Source: Pectinophora gossypiella (Eukaryota; Arthropoda; Insecta; Lepidoptera; Gelechiidae). Taken from it: a DNA stretch of 64,000 bases. Below, in pieces: positions 35,201 through 45,540 of the stretch; the first letter of the stretch is position 1; each line of letters opens with the position of its first letter. The notes under the pieces were generated by a model that worked only from the letters and a program-made list of their open reading frames with translations, was not told where the DNA came from and searched no databases. The stretch is taken from positions 6,069,001 through 6,133,000 of the forward strand of contig NC_065423.1 in NCBI RefSeq assembly GCF_024362695.1, read 5' to 3'. Position numbers and translations under genes: made by a program.

Positions 35201-37076
35201 TACATAATGTGATGCGACTATCAAACAACAATTATTTTTATATAATAAAATGCTTATGCCATTACATTGTGCCTTTTTGAATAATTATGTACCCGAGTAA
35301 TGAGTAAATAGGTATCTAATTACCATGTTAAATCTCGACAAAGCCATCTATATTAATTTTGGGGAAAATAGCCTGGAAATTCCATCATTACAAAAGCGTT
35401 GAATTGGTGCTCTTTTAAAGTATTTTAAAACCTTTCCACGCTTTAGAGAAACTCGATATTGGCTCTGGTAACTGAAGAGAATAATAATTAATTATCAGAA
35501 GTCTTATACTTGCAACCACGCCTACCCCAATAAGTAACTTTATTTGAAGTAAATAAAATGATATTTTCAGCGAAAAAACAGCTTCTTTTATCGATCGTAA
35601 TTTTTATTGAAACTGTTTTAATTACATCATGAGAAACGAATTGTAAAGACGCAAGCGGTAGAAATCAAGATTTTTATTCTCGGTTAATTAAGTAAGTACC
35701 TATCTAAATTATTATGGGTAAAATACCGTAGTTTGTCGTTAGTTGTGGTGGATTCCCAACCTCATCAACCCTGGTATCATCAGGGTTATTATTGAGCCGC
35801 GAAAAGCCCTGACATGACTCATGTAACGACTACGACTTACATCAATAAGCAGTAACCGGGACCAACGGCTTAACGTGCCTTCCGAAGCTCGGAACGACTT
35901 ACTTTCGGACAATCAGGTGATCAGCCTGTAACGTCCTAACCAAACTAGGGATCACAAAGTAATTTTTGTAATTTCCCCCCACCAGGATTCGCACACAAAA
36001 TTGAATTGGGAATTGTTATTAATTAAAATTCTTGGTGCTGCCGCGCAGTTAATTTATACAAGACGTTTGTAAAGAGAACACCAGAGTTATAAACAGGAAT
36101 AACAGAATACAATTCTACTTAGTTAGTACTTACTTACATATTGTCTTTACTTGTTGTACGTCAGTATCTTAATAAAGAATCAAGTATTATAGAAAGGTGC
36201 CGTCGCAAGCAAACTGTACTTAAGGACCTATATACATATAACTCTTCAGATAACTGTCATCATCATCATCAATTTAAGAGCCACACTCTTGTCGGTGTAG
36301 CATTTTCCATTCCAGTCTATCAAAGGCCAATTCTTTGACTTCCCTATAAGACACGACGTTAACCTTTTCGTTCTTTCCTTCCTCTCTATCCTTCTAGCTT
36401 TCCTTCTATGATGTTTTTAATAAATTCGTCGTGTCTTATTAGGTGTCCAATCGTCTTGCCACTTCTGTGCTCAATAATTTTCAGTATTTGTCTCTTTTCC
36501 CTTACTCTTACTAGCACTTTCTCATCAGATAACTGTAACCCGTCCGAATTAAATAAACACCGTGTTTCACGGATGAGTTCGTACAGATTATACGGTCGTG
36601 CGGATGATGCCTTAAGGCGAATGTATTTTGGTTATGACATCTCTGATAAACAAATATTAAACATAACATAAGCTCGCGACTATACCCCAATTGTGGTAGT
36701 CAGATATATATATCCATCGCAAGATGAACTAAGTATCCACCTCATCGAGCTTTCTGTTAGAACAACGTGATTAGGTGGTGAGCCGTATCGCCGTCTAAAA
36801 TGGTCCAGCCAACTGTGTTAGTAAAAACTGCACTTAAGATAAATGTTCAGACTCACCAATTCGTCAGCCGGCGGATCAGTCCAGAAGCAAGCAGGTGCTT
36901 TGGCCTTGGAGTACTCCAGGGCGCAGGGTCCGACGAGCAACGAGCTGAGGATGCTCCCGTAGTCAGGGTCCGCTACCAGCGCGTCCCGCTCGTAGTACCT
37001 GGTGGCGTTGTTCACCAGGTGCTCGATGATCTTTGCCAACTGTCTCTCGAAGAGGGCTATCCGTATCCACAGGTAT
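24399..37076 (-). CDS. Sgsm1: Small G protein signaling modulator (RUN-TBC RabGAP), 5' end missing
   Basis: SGSM proteins bind RAP/RAB GTPases through an N-terminal RUN region and speed RAB GTP hydrolysis through a C-terminal TBC domain, acting on endomembranes and in neurons. Eighteen minus-strand exons join in frame to give about 995 residues; vertebrate SGSM1/2 have roughly 1000-1150. Order: RUN half (LFERQLAKIIEHLV, LLVGPCALEYSKAKAP), DYVESLHQNSRAALLYGKNN, GYLSLHQTAAGLIIKWTPNQ, LLPHGQLDPPLWSQRGTGK, RQIISRAFYGWLAYCRHLST, a long acidic low-complexity exon (26753-27278), then TBC. Arg finger IEKDVQR (26162-26182) and Gln finger YMQ (25812-25820) are both kept, so GAP activity is expected. 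The protein ends VQTLIENK. The initiator Met and the first RUN exons were not found. Introns carry many SINEs and MITEs. The family is certain; SGSM1 versus SGSM2 is not settled, as insects usually have one such gene. Confidence 0.94.
26640..26745 (+). repeat. LINE 3' tail filling a short SGSM intron
   Basis: GCGATAAGGCCGCCATTTGC and GTGCAATAAAGTGTATTTG match the tails at 11710 and 41465. It lies antisense in the 179-bp intron 26574-26752 and ends within about 10 bp of the splice donor. Confidence 0.6.
28187..28511 (+). mobile_element. tRNA-derived SINE, subfamily A2, full copy
   Basis: tRNA-like head CCTCCGTGGTCTAGTGGTTA with GGTTCGATTCCCGATGG, middle ATTCCGTGCTTCGGAGGGCA, tail GTGCCCAGCAGTGGGACGTA. 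It occupies most of the SGSM intron between exons 28535-28679 and 27942-28101. Confidence 0.85.
28861..28950. repeat. Half of a family D MITE
   Basis: GGGTGCTAGTGACACCGTAA to GGAAAATTCATGAAGATTTT is one arm of the family D foldback; the other arm is missing. It abuts the candidate alternative exon at 28966-29040. Confidence 0.7.
28963..29040 (-). other. Candidate alternative exon of SGSM with an in-frame stop
   Basis: A good acceptor (TTATTTTTAG) precedes GCTGGTTCCAGAGC. Joined to exon 29096-29283 in phase, it reads AGSRAQAYGPPEWLTHTLYN, then AEYSI and a stop TAG (28963-28965). Every GT in that frame leaves phase 2, while the next constitutive exon needs phase 0, so it does not fit as an ordinary internal exon. 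It could be an alternative last exon truncating the protein before TBC, or not an exon at all. Confidence 0.35.
30390..30692 (-). mobile_element. Composite tRNA/5S-rRNA-like SINE with 18-bp target duplication
   Basis: On the minus strand: GAGCTCGATGGCGCAGCGGT (tRNA A-box-like), then GAAGTTAAGCAAC, GGTCA and GGATGGGTGACC, which match the internal promoter of 5S rRNA, then a body with GTGCTTCGGAAGGCACG, GGTCCCGGCTGCATTAGCAG and a (GAT)n tail. ATTATGTCGAACCCATCA flanks it exactly on both sides (30372-30389 and 30693-30710), proving LINE-type insertion. It lies in the SGSM intron between exons 30753-30889 and 30091-30188. Confidence 0.85.
31100..31330. repeat. MITE, family F, partial
   Basis: TTTCCAGGCTACGTTTCTCA, TTTATCTTTGTTTTTAGGCA and TTCCACCCATTATTATTCCG match family F. 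It is preceded at about 30945-30985 by a short copy of the GCCACGCTCGTGTCGGTG LINE end. Confidence 0.6.
32298..32850. repeat. Family E MITE interrupted by a Helitron
   Basis: The left arm (GGTCACATCGAAACAATTCA) and right arm (AAATGTCAAATTGCAATAAA, AAGATGAATTA) are separated by the Helitron at 32388-32763. The segment CAGGTACGTGTCCATGAATC next to the break also occurs near 10890. Confidence 0.65.
32388..32763 (+). mobile_element. Non-autonomous Helitron
   Basis: Starts TCTATCTAAATATATAAAAG after an A and ends GCTAG before a T, with GCGGACGAAGTCGCGGGC forming the hairpin 10 bp from the end. The phrase CTGACTGACTGACATATCAA near the 5' end is also typical. These match Helitron rules (5' TC, 3' hairpin plus CTRR, insertion between A and T) and the well-known lepidopteran 3' end. 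No Rep/helicase gene is present. It lies in an SGSM intron. Confidence 0.85.
33357..33613 (-). mobile_element. tRNA-derived SINE A1
   Basis: Minus-strand head with GGGCTCACGATCCGGAGGTC and GGGTTCGAATCCCGGTGGGG, tail CTGACACCAGGGTTGGTG. In the SGSM intron between 34150-34256 and 33073-33197. Confidence 0.8.
34980..35385. repeat. MITE, family F, near full length
   Basis: From GGGACTTTTCATGCTACGTT to about GCCTGGAAATTCC, with TTACATTGTGCC and AATTATGTACCCGAGTAATG inside. Inverted ends of about 20 bp (ACTTTNNNGCTACGTTCC type). Confidence 0.65.
35746..35990 (-). repeat. SINE A1, head truncated
   Basis: GTGGTGGATTCCCAACCTCA through CCCACCAGGATTCG; most of the tRNA-like head is missing. Confidence 0.7.
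36268..36480 (-). pseudogene. LINE 3' ORF remnant
   Basis: Minus strand resembles 13098-13292 (AATTTATTAAAAACATCATA, GAAAGAACGAAAAGGTTAAC, GACAAGAGTGTGGCTCTTAA), with frame breaks. Confidence 0.55.
36662..36800. repeat. Interspersed repeat, family P
   Basis: ACATAACATAAGCTCGCGAC, CATCGCAAGATGAACTAAG and GTGATTAGGTGGTGAGCCG, as at 5268 and 38940. It ends close to SGSM exon 36857-37076. Confidence 0.6.
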
Positions 37077-37641
37077 CTGCAACCAATATTGATGTATTAA
37101 TAGGTATATATTTCTCTCTCTTTCTCTCTCAAACTTTTAGCCAGGATGGTATGGTGGTTTAATGGATTGTGATCGTTGAAAAATAGTAAGGTTTCAGCTA
37201 AGTAAACTAGGTTTATTGTAAAACTTTTTAATTTGAACTTTAGGTATACTTAAGCGTAAGTTTAATTAGATACTACTTATGTATTATCTATATTTTTCTT
37301 ATAACATGAATCAATTGCTTTTATTTAGCTTCAACTGAAGTAAAAATCCGGAAAAAACTAAATACTTAACTTTAGATACCTAACGTGCATTGTACAGTAA
37401 CTAATTTAAATTTCGCGTGTAGGTACGTCTAATCCCCACCGTAATTATTTCCTGCTGCAAAGTATGATTGAAAGCTGGCGCGTCAGAGCGGGTGTAATCA
37501 AATGCTGAGAGCCTTTGAAATGCGACGACTGGTTGTAAACACAACACCAGACTCAACACAACCACTTACCTTTATAGCTCTGTCATTTTGTTTCGTACTA
37601 AGGCGTCGTCAGGTTAAATAAAAGAAACATTGGTGCTAATT
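37077..37641. other. No gene seen; pyrimidine-rich microsatellite
   Basis: A TTTCTCTCTCTTTCTCTCTC run lies at about 37108-37130. Probably SGSM intron, because a further upstream exon must exist. Confidence 0.45.
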
Positions 37642-37977
37642 CCTGCAGACCACTTTACGTTACCACGTTATCCGCTGAACAAGAAAGGGACGGGTAATCG
37701 ACAGGCATAAAATTTATGGAACACACGTCAATTTTAAGCAAAAAGCAAAACAAACGTCTAAAAATTTTACATCGGCCAATAACCCGACAGAGTTAAGTAG
37801 ACAACACATCAAATGGATTGCATACCAGCGAGATGCCCATTTTATTCGCCCGGGTTATTCATTCGTTTTAAAATTAACTTGTTGACAATCATCCGTCCCT
37901 TTACTTTTCGTCGGATAAGAAAATGGCGAGTATAACTTAAAATAAAATTAGGAGGTGCGTCTGAAGGAATCGGGACT
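37642..37977. repeat. Foldback MITE, family H
   Basis: Opposite orientation to the copy at 5902: AATTCCTGCAGACC at the left, GTCTGAAGGAATCGGGAC at the right, with ATAACCCGACAGAG and CGCCCGGGTTATTCATTCG inside. Confidence 0.65.
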
Positions 37978-38939
37978 ATTATTATACTTATTATTACTAA
38001 ATCTCTAGGTATGTCCTGTAAAAAACGGAATATCGGGAGTAGGGAGATATTTTAGAGAAATATTATGAGTTATTGTCAACATGTTCCTCGTCGTCTTTCT
38101 ATTTGCCGACCAACCAAACCATAAAATACCTATACCGTATTTTATGTAAGTACCGATATCAAACCGTACAATGATAAAAATGCATCCATCGTAGCTTTCA
38201 AGCTACAGAACATTAGTGTCAACAATTGGATCCATTCCACGTCTCCTAAAAAGTATAACGACATGACGTAAAGATACTGAACTTTAATCATTTCGTTATG
38301 ACCCGCACTAAACTTGTAATAGAACGTCGCCCTGACCGCTGTAATCGAAAAACTTTACGATGGCAAATCCTACTTTACGACACTGAAATAAAACTGCAAG
38401 CGGCGAGGTTTTCAGATCATGACAATGACGTAGTTACAATACAATCGTTAAACCCACAGCCATTATAGCGGATGTGAGGTTTTTTTTTTATAGTTGTCCT
38501 GTGACCTACATGAAGATGCTGTAAGGAGCTAGACTTCTAAACAAAAAATCTGCGCTAACTTTCGCATCCCAGCTGGTGCACCAGTACCTACCTATCAAAT
38601 GTTTTTCGATTTGGCCCATAAAATGGCCCAAAAACTCAAATAATAAATAACAAGTACTTTATGATGACAAATAGCTCTGAAATCTACGGTGCTCCAAGGA
38701 TCTTACTCGGAAATTTTAATATAACATGATCGATTGTACCCAGGTGGCGAAAACCTTGACATACTCTGAGAGAAACGAGTCTTAAACACAATGCTGTACC
38801 TACCTGCTGCGTCATTGATTCTGCAAAAAGTTATAATGAAAATCGGCTTAGGTAAACTTTTGGAATAATTAAACGAGACCTTGTTAATTATGTTCAGAGA
38901 CTTATAAATAGGTTCCTGATTATAAATACGTTATAAATA

Positions 38940-39090
38940 CTTCTCAAACATAACATAAGCTCACGACTTAACTCAATTGGAGTAGTCAAGAGGTACATCC
39001 ATCGCAAGATGAACTAAGTACCCACACCTCACCGAGCTTTCAGTTAGACCTACTTGATAGGTGGTGAGACGTATCGTCGTCCGTTAAAAA
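38940..39090. repeat. Interspersed repeat, family P
   Basis: ACATAACATAAGCTCACGAC to GGTGGTGAGACGTATCGTCG, third copy. Confidence 0.6.
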
Positions 39091-39519
39091 TGTACTTAGT
39101 GACAATAGCTATTCGAAAATACGTAAATATTCTTTTGTCTTTTTATTTGAACGAAATTAAGAGTTCAAGACATACCTAACAAACTCAAACTAGTCTAGAC
39201 CCAAACAAATACGCAGGACAAATATTTAATTCCCCGTAATCGGGCCTGATTCGTGGGCAAGTTAGTTTACAAAAGGTTCAAGTTACTAGGACGACGGCCT
39301 CGCAGAGTACTCAAACTCAATTACTGTTAGATACAAAAAGTTATATTACTTCGCTGTTGTCTCTACTTAGATACCTTCGAGATACTTCAGTAAGATATAA
39401 GTATATTGCAAAGAAATCACGCCCATAAATGCTGTTGATATAGAGCTACAAGTCATCAGAATTTTTGCATATGAATTTTCCATGACCATGCCGTATGAAT
39501 TACCTAATCTAATCTAACC

Positions 39520-39720
39520 TAAAGAACCCACCGCTGGGCAAAGGCCAGCCCTTTCCTCTTTCCATTTTTCGCGGTCCTGTGCGTACTCCAGCCAGTCCCT
39601 CCAGCAAGCGTCCAAGTCGTCACACCATCTCTTTCGAGCCGGACATATTTGTCGCATGCACCCTGAGCAGTGGGCACGGATTGTCACGCATTGGGTGCCT
39701 CATGACGGGTATAGGCGTCG
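39520..39720. repeat. Probable retrotransposon fragment (CACCGCTGGGCAAAGGCC)
   Basis: CCACCGCTGGGCAAAGGCC, CATTTTTCGCGGTCCTGTGC and CCAGCCAGTCCCTCCAGCAA form a GC-richer block of the type found at LINE ends in moths. Single copy here, class inferred. Confidence 0.4.
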
Positions 39721-40281
39721 TGATAAACCGCATATGAAATATACTATACATATCAATATTGAAATTTTAACTACTAAATCCAACACAATATCAAAAATTT
39801 AAAAATAGAACTGTAAAGTGTCTTTTATTCTCATTTAAATGTAGGATGGTCTATTGAGCACTTCCTAAAAGCAATAATAGGGTCGTCCTAAAGGTCCCTT
39901 ATTCACGCGAAAACTCAACTGACGGGATTTGAATATACCTACACTCTTATTATCCCAATTTATCGTCTACCAATTTAAGATGATCCCGGCCCTATCGTTT
40001 CTGGGCGGCCCGTCTACAAATTGTCGGAAAATGCTGAACTACAGACGTCGAAAATGGAGGTCTTCGTAAACTAGGCAATATCGGAAGCACGTAGAGAATG
40101 ATCCATCAGAAAATGCGTGGTTCGATCGGGAGATTTGGGTGGTAAAAAATAAGTTTCAATAGACAAATAGAATTAGTGGAGATTTCCTTCGGTCCGATGA
40201 CACAGACAAGACTGTTGTAAATAACTTTCGTAGATTTTTTACGTGTCTTATTACAGATTTATTCAATTTGCCGCATATAGA

Positions 40282-40509
40282 GGGTGTTAGTGACATCGTA
40301 ACGAAAACTTTGAGGGACGATTGAGACCATGATTCTGAGTTGATATCAAGTGGAATTTTCTGTCGCAAAAGTATTGAACAGAAAATAACTTGAAAAAAAA
40401 AAACAACAATTTTCATGAATTTTCCGACTGAAAAATTCCACTTGATATTAACTCAGAATAATCAGCTGAATCATCCCCCTCAGTATTCGTGACGATGTCA
40501 CTTACACCC
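40282..40509. mobile_element. Family D foldback MITE, first of a tandem pair
   Basis: Begins GGGTGTTAGTGACATCG and ends CGATGTCACTTACACCC; arms of about 100 bp around an A-rich loop. Hairpin potential is very strong. Confidence 0.8.
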
Positions 40510-40545
40510 CGCTCAAGTACATACTGTAGCCATACAAGTAGGTAT

Positions 40546-40811
40546 GGGTGTTAGTGACACCATAACGAATACTGAGGGGGATGATTCAGACCATGATTCT
40601 GAGATGATATCAAGTGGAATTTTCAGTCGGAAAATTCATGAAAATTGTTGTTTTTTTTTTTCAAGTTATAGAAAAGTATAGAATTAAAAATAATTGAAAA
40701 AAAAACTAAAAAAAAACATGAATTTTGCGACGGAAAATTCCACTTGATATCAACTCAAAATCATGGTCTGAATCATCCCCCTCAGTATTCGTTACGATGT
40801 CACTAACACCC
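40546..40811. mobile_element. Family D foldback MITE, second of a tandem pair
   Basis: Begins GGGTGTTAGTGACACC and ends CGATGTCACTAACACCC, 36 bp after the previous copy and in the same orientation. The loop is longer and richer in A. Confidence 0.8.
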
Positions 40812-41464
40812 TTTATAGGCATTAACTACTTGGCCGGAAACTACCGTAGCCCAGCCGAAAGAAGTAAGTAAGTAGAATGATTATTTTTCATAAGAATACA
40901 AAAAATATTGGTAAAATAAAACCCCACAAAACCAATTCCTCGGTTATGTGGAACATCATGAAACAAACGACACTTTGTGAGTTTAATTTTGGAAAACTAC
41001 TCGCTAAGCCGCTTATAAAAAAACGACTTTACAACATAATGTACCAACGGGAAAATAAACAGCTGAAATTTCTTCTAACGACTGTGGTCGATCAAGCACG
41101 CCTAGGTATTCAGTAACATACTATAGATCAATGCATATAAGTACGTATTTTATATACTTTCCACTTTACAAGTAAGTAGATATGTAACCTTTTTTGACAT
41201 GGTTGCTTGCTCACCAATTTAATAGACCAGAATCCGACCAGAATAATCTGTTACATGCGACAGCACAAAAGGTAGACTGTAAGAAATATTTCTTTTTGAA
41301 TAAATCCTTTTTTGAGATGAATGCTAACATGACTTTATATATTCAAAAGAGCGGAAAATCTTTCACGCGCGAAACATATATTTTATCATTTGAATACTGT
41401 TATTAATATTAAGTAATATATATATAAGTATTATTATACTTGTACAAAATTTTCCTGTACCCAA

Positions 41465-41585
41465 AGTTGCCTGGAAGAAATTGCTGCATGAGCAATAAGG
41501 CCGCCTGTTGTGCTTTTCTGTATATGTTGTCCTTATCTCTGTATTTTGTGTCCATTGTGCTCAATAAAGTATTTCATCTATCTAT
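41465..41585 (+). repeat. LINE 3' tail (GCAATAAGGCCGCC type)
   Basis: GCAATAAGGCCGCCTGTTGT and GTGCTCAATAAAGTATTTC followed by an ATCT microsatellite. Related to 11710 and 26640. Confidence 0.6.
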
Positions 41586-43015
41586 CTCGACGCTAAACGT
41601 GATGCGTTGAAGGCCCGTCCCCCTGCCGCTATTCATTATAATTACCAAAATAGTGTGCTCACGTGTGCGGGAGTTCACTGTAAAGATAGGCTACATAAAC
41701 CATTTTCGGGCGCATCAGCGTCGTGCCAATTAGGAGTCGAAGTGGTCGCCATGGCCGAAATCGGTCGGAGAGATCATCATTTTATAAGTATTATATGACT
41801 AGTGTTGTGACCACCAGGGGCTTCATCCGAATGGAATCTTATTGCTTTAGAACAATTTCTTTCAGGCAACCACTACCAGGAAACAATCATTATTTACATC
41901 CTGAAAAGCCCTTATGATAGGATAGTTGTAGTATTTACGATCTTGTAGTAGCTACCCCACCCCATTGCTTTCTGTAGGCCTACATAGTCTAAAAAGGTAT
42001 ACTAGAAACTAATTTTGCCATTTACTAGTTTTAAAGTCTCGGCTCATGTAATCACTATCAACATAACCTATTGTTTTCTTAATTTGCAAAAATTTAGACC
42101 AAAATATAGCTATTAGGTTATGTTTTTTTTTTTTACAATTACTTACCACTTTATAATTAAACTAAATTTAAATATAACAAAAAATATACAAAATACCTAA
42201 TCAAAAAGCCCGCCTCTAGTCGCTCCCGGCGCAAAGGTGCCCATGATATTGGCAGCATTTACCACGCAACTTTTCTTTTAAAAGTACATAACCCGTTCGT
42301 GTGAAAAACTTTTTATAAGTAGAAAGTTACACAAAGGTTACAAAATAAACTTACTTAAATGGGAGTTATTTGTTTACACAAGGAGTATTTATAGCCTATC
42401 TACATGCAAAATGAATTTTCTTTCGCATAACAACATTACCTGTAATAGCAATACGACTGCATCTACGAAGGGGTATGCTATGTTTACGTCTCATGTAACA
42501 GGGGGCCAAACTTTTGCCATTAACCGGGCACAAATCCTGGAAACCATGTGATATCAATTATCTATGATCTAAACCTGAATCTATGATTCAAATTCATGAA
42601 GCAAATTGAATTTTCTTTCACATTTAAGTTTTTTCTTTTTGTTCTAATTTCGATATTTTACAAAAAGTTCTACTACAAGTTTAGAAGCATAACGAGGTTT
42701 ATTATTATAATTTTGTTGTTACACGTTTCTACCTTAATAATGTACTCTTCTACCCTGTACACTACTAGTACCTAGGTAATATGAACACACAGGCATTAAT
42801 TACCTTATTAGCCAGGCTAGAGTCGCTACACTACACATCATAAAACACATAAGCAAGGAACGTTCAAGAATAAAATTCACAAGAAAGATGCAGATAATTA
42901 TCTCCACATCTTTTCAGTTATTAACAGTATTCATAGTGAATATGGAATTTTTGTAATGTTGTATAGAAGTATAATAATACTGTACATGTTTCACACACAC
43001 ATCCTCCACCTAACA
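41586..43015. other. No gene seen
   Basis: The GC-richer part 41590-41780 has two overlapping open frames without recognisable motifs, probably old retroelement sequence. The rest is AT-rich. Confidence 0.45.
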
Positions 43016-43336
43016 ACCTCCGTGGTCTAGTGGTTAGAGCATTGGGCTCACGATCTGGAGGTCGGGGGTCGATTCCCGATGGGGACGTCGAAAATCATTT
43101 TATGAGACTGTCCTTTGTTTGGCTATAAAATTGCAGGCTTCAGCCGACCAGGTTGTCCTATAAGGAAAGATGACTCCGTGCTCCGGAAAGTACGTTAAGC
43201 TATTGGTCCCGAGCTACTAGCCCAAATGCCTCTACCTACCCGCAGTAGAGCAGCGTTGTGGAGTATGCTCCATACCCTTTTGGTAGGTTGAGGGGAGGCC
43301 TGTGCCCAGCAGTGGGACGTATATAGGCTGTTTGTG
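43016..43336 (+). mobile_element. tRNA-derived SINE, subfamily A2
   Basis: Head CCTCCGTGGTCTAGTGGTTA, GGGTCGATTCCCGATGGGG; tail GAGTATGCTCCATACCC and CCCAGCAGTGGGACGTATA. Confidence 0.8.
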
Positions 43337-43593
43337 TTATGTACTTATGCCTGTTTATTAACAGTAACAGGTATGTATCTGTAACTTACAGTAACAGTAC
43401 GTAATAAGTATTATTATTGGCAGACCTTTATAGTTAATTGGATTATATAATAATCTGAACATTTGTGTATTGTGTTGAATAGTGTAGTAATTTGCGATTG
43501 TTAAACTAATATTGAACAGTATAATAGCTGTAGTGTTGTGTTAATGATACTCGATAGGTACGCCCCTGACCAAGTGTAATAGTAATCAAATCA

Positions 43594-43735
43594 GAGGGGT
43601 TAAAAAGCAATTCATCTATTACATACATACATACATTCGTGCATATAAAAGTAAGTGCGCAATGCAAACCAAACCAATATCAAATAGCAATATTGCTTTC
43701 TTTCATTTAACAATCCCCCCCCCCCCCCCGCCCCT
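43594..43735. repeat. Family E MITE ending in a poly-C run
   Basis: GTGCATATAAAAGTAAGTGC and CAATATTGCTTTCTTTC match family E; the left arm is reduced. The right terminal CCCC is expanded to a run of about 17 C (43709-43726), which may be an assembly or slippage effect. Confidence 0.6.
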
Positions 43736-43849
43736 CGTATACGAATAAATTAAATACGTACTTACATACGTTCAAGTAAAAGTCCGCAAAGAAAAATAAC
43801 GGACTTTCCAGGCTACGTTCCCTAAAAAAATAGAGAGATGGCGCTGATA

Positions 43850-43960
43850 CATACATACATAAACTCACGCCCGTAATCCCTAATGGGGTGGGCAGAGCCA
43901 CAAGTAATCAAAGACAACTTGCAGCCACTGTTGATACGAAGTCCAAAGATGGATATGATG
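43850..43960 (-). repeat. (TATG)n-tailed repeat, minus orientation
   Basis: CATACATACATAAACTCACG through CCACTGTTGATACGAAGTCC, reverse complement of the copy at 1-110. Confidence 0.75.
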
Positions 43961-44039
43961 AACCTTATGGTGATAAGGGATCAGCCTATCGCCCATGCAG
44001 ATGGCGCTGATCAGATTTAATATTATCTATTTTCTCATT

Positions 44040-44763
44040 GGTTCTCTATTGTATTCCCTAAAATTTCTTATCCTACTTTTTATTTTCCTTCACATTTTAG
44101 TCCTAAGTATCGAATGTCCTAATGATCCTAGTCCAATTTTGTTAACTCCTAGTGTTCATTGCCCTATTTTTTTTTCATCCTAATGATGGTAAGCCCTAAT
44201 GTCCATAGTTACAATCGTTTATATTCCTAAAATGTATAGTCCTAAATAAAATGTGAAGGAAAATAAAAAGTAGGATAAGAAATTTTAGGGAATACAATAG
44301 AGAACCTTCACCGCCGCCTCTCGGCCCTTCGGGCCTCGATGGTCACAAGTAACCTAACCCACTCGGCTATATGGCAGGGGGCTCGCTTTGCTCGCCCCCT
44401 GGCATACAGCCTTCGTAACCTATATCTACAGTGTCGGGGTGCCGCGAATTTCCGTGCTCGCTTCGCTCGCACCCGTGACTGCTGTCGTTACGAAACAAAT
44501 CTTCACCGCCGCCTCTCGGCCCTTCGGGCCTCGATGGTCACAACTAACCAAAATATGTCAAATAGATCATATAGGGAATGAAAAATTCGGAATTTCAAAC
44601 TTTAGGGACATTAATATTAGAACTAAAGAATATTAGGACAAATATTACGGTAGGATAATCAATATTTAGGATGATCGAACATTAGTACAATTAAATATTA
44701 GGAAAATGATGTTCGGAAAATCGACTTTAGGACTATAAACATTAGGAAATACAACAGGCCCCC
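44040..44763. mobile_element. 724-bp foldback DNA element with 9-bp target duplication
   Basis: TTTCTCATT flanks it on both sides (44031-44039 and 44764-44772). The outer ends are imperfectly inverted (TTGTATTCCCTAA versus, reversed, TTGTATTTCCTAA). The first 60 bp recur perfectly inverted at 44247-44306. Two direct copies of a 42-bp GC-rich block (TTCACCGCCGCCTCTCGGCC onward) lie at 44307-44348 and 44502-44543, separated by hairpins such as GGGGGCTCGCTTTGCTCG and GTGCTCGCTTCGCTCGCAC. The left half has at least seven CCTAA and the right half at least six TTAGG motifs. A 9-bp duplication points to a Mutator-like family. No ORF for a transposase. Confidence 0.75.
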
Positions 44764-45287
44764 TTTCTCATTACTTAGGTACATAATTATTCAAAATACA
44801 ACGTAATGGCAGAAGCATAATAGAAATTATTGTTACTTGATATTTGGATCATATTATGTATAGAATTATGTTGCTAACTATATTGCTTCACTTTATTTTG
44901 ATCAGAATAATAATGTGTGGAAGATGTGTTGTGCCTGGGTTTAATAACAAGGGTCATCATTTACACCCCAAAAACAAAGTTAAAAATTGCTGCTGTCTGT
45001 TATCCATCGAATTAGAAGGTTAAACGAAGAAAAAACTGTACAGCGCTATCTATATTTTTTTGAGGAACGTAACCTGGAAAATCCCTCATTGCTTGGCAAC
45101 ATAATTATAAATCGTAAAGATTATCTGCAACAGACTCTGTGTCAGGAAACCACTACCCGAGTAACTGTGACCTTTTAGTAATAAAATCAAAGTCTACAAT
45201 GTTGCTACACGAAATTTAAGGACGTAATATACGACCGGATTACTCTAGCCATAGAGGCCAATCAGCTCGCGACACCAAACACTTCAG

Positions 45288-45540
45288 AACGATTCCCCAC
45301 ATTCAGCGCTTATCGCTAAAGACCCACTAGGCCCACTAGGGTCAATTAATTCTTTCAAATAATCTCCCTCTTAGACGACGCCCTGAGCCGAAGTTCGCAC
45401 CCTACTGGGCACCCTCAGGCCTGTTGTCTTAAATTTTGTACCGGGTGAGAGCCCTCAGCGCTCCCCATTTGTCCAGCCAAGTAGTTAATGGCATCTGCGG
45501 CAAATCTACAACAAGTCACGTCAAAAAAACAAAAAAGCTA
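45288..45540 (+). repeat. LINE 3' end, family C, long copy
   Basis: CAGCGCTTATCGCTAAAGAC to CAACAAGTCACGTC and A run; the GGCCCACTA block is duplicated relative to the 5500 copy. Confidence 0.7.

Larger units (their letters stand above)
30753..37076 (-). other. SGSM exons of the N-terminal half
   Basis: Exons in coding order: 36857-37076 (RUN), 34451-34568, 34150-34256, 33073-33197, 30753-30889. Junctions give DELVQRHRM, ITTGTGNASASGAKDYVESL, VRVQPKDVEEPMPGYLSLHQ and GIDKSVYWAMSLQV, all matching the family. Exon 36857-37076 begins with one base of a split codon before YLWIRIALFE, so at least one more coding exon lies upstream. Confidence 0.9.
43795..45095. repeat. Family F MITE containing two nested insertions
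   Basis: Starts ACGGACTTTCCAGGCTACGT and ends AACGTAACCTGGAAAATCCC. After the first 50 bp it is broken by a TATG-tailed repeat (43850-43960) and again, within TATTTTCTCATT, by the 724-bp element at 44040-44763. The rest of the MITE resumes at TACTTAGGTACATAATTATT. Confidence 0.75.

Noticed and set aside
38815..38831. 17-nt possible microexon (minus strand, TTTTTGCAG before, GTAGGTAC after)
   Set aside because: Splice signals look good but it is too short to judge and gives no RUN-like sequence.
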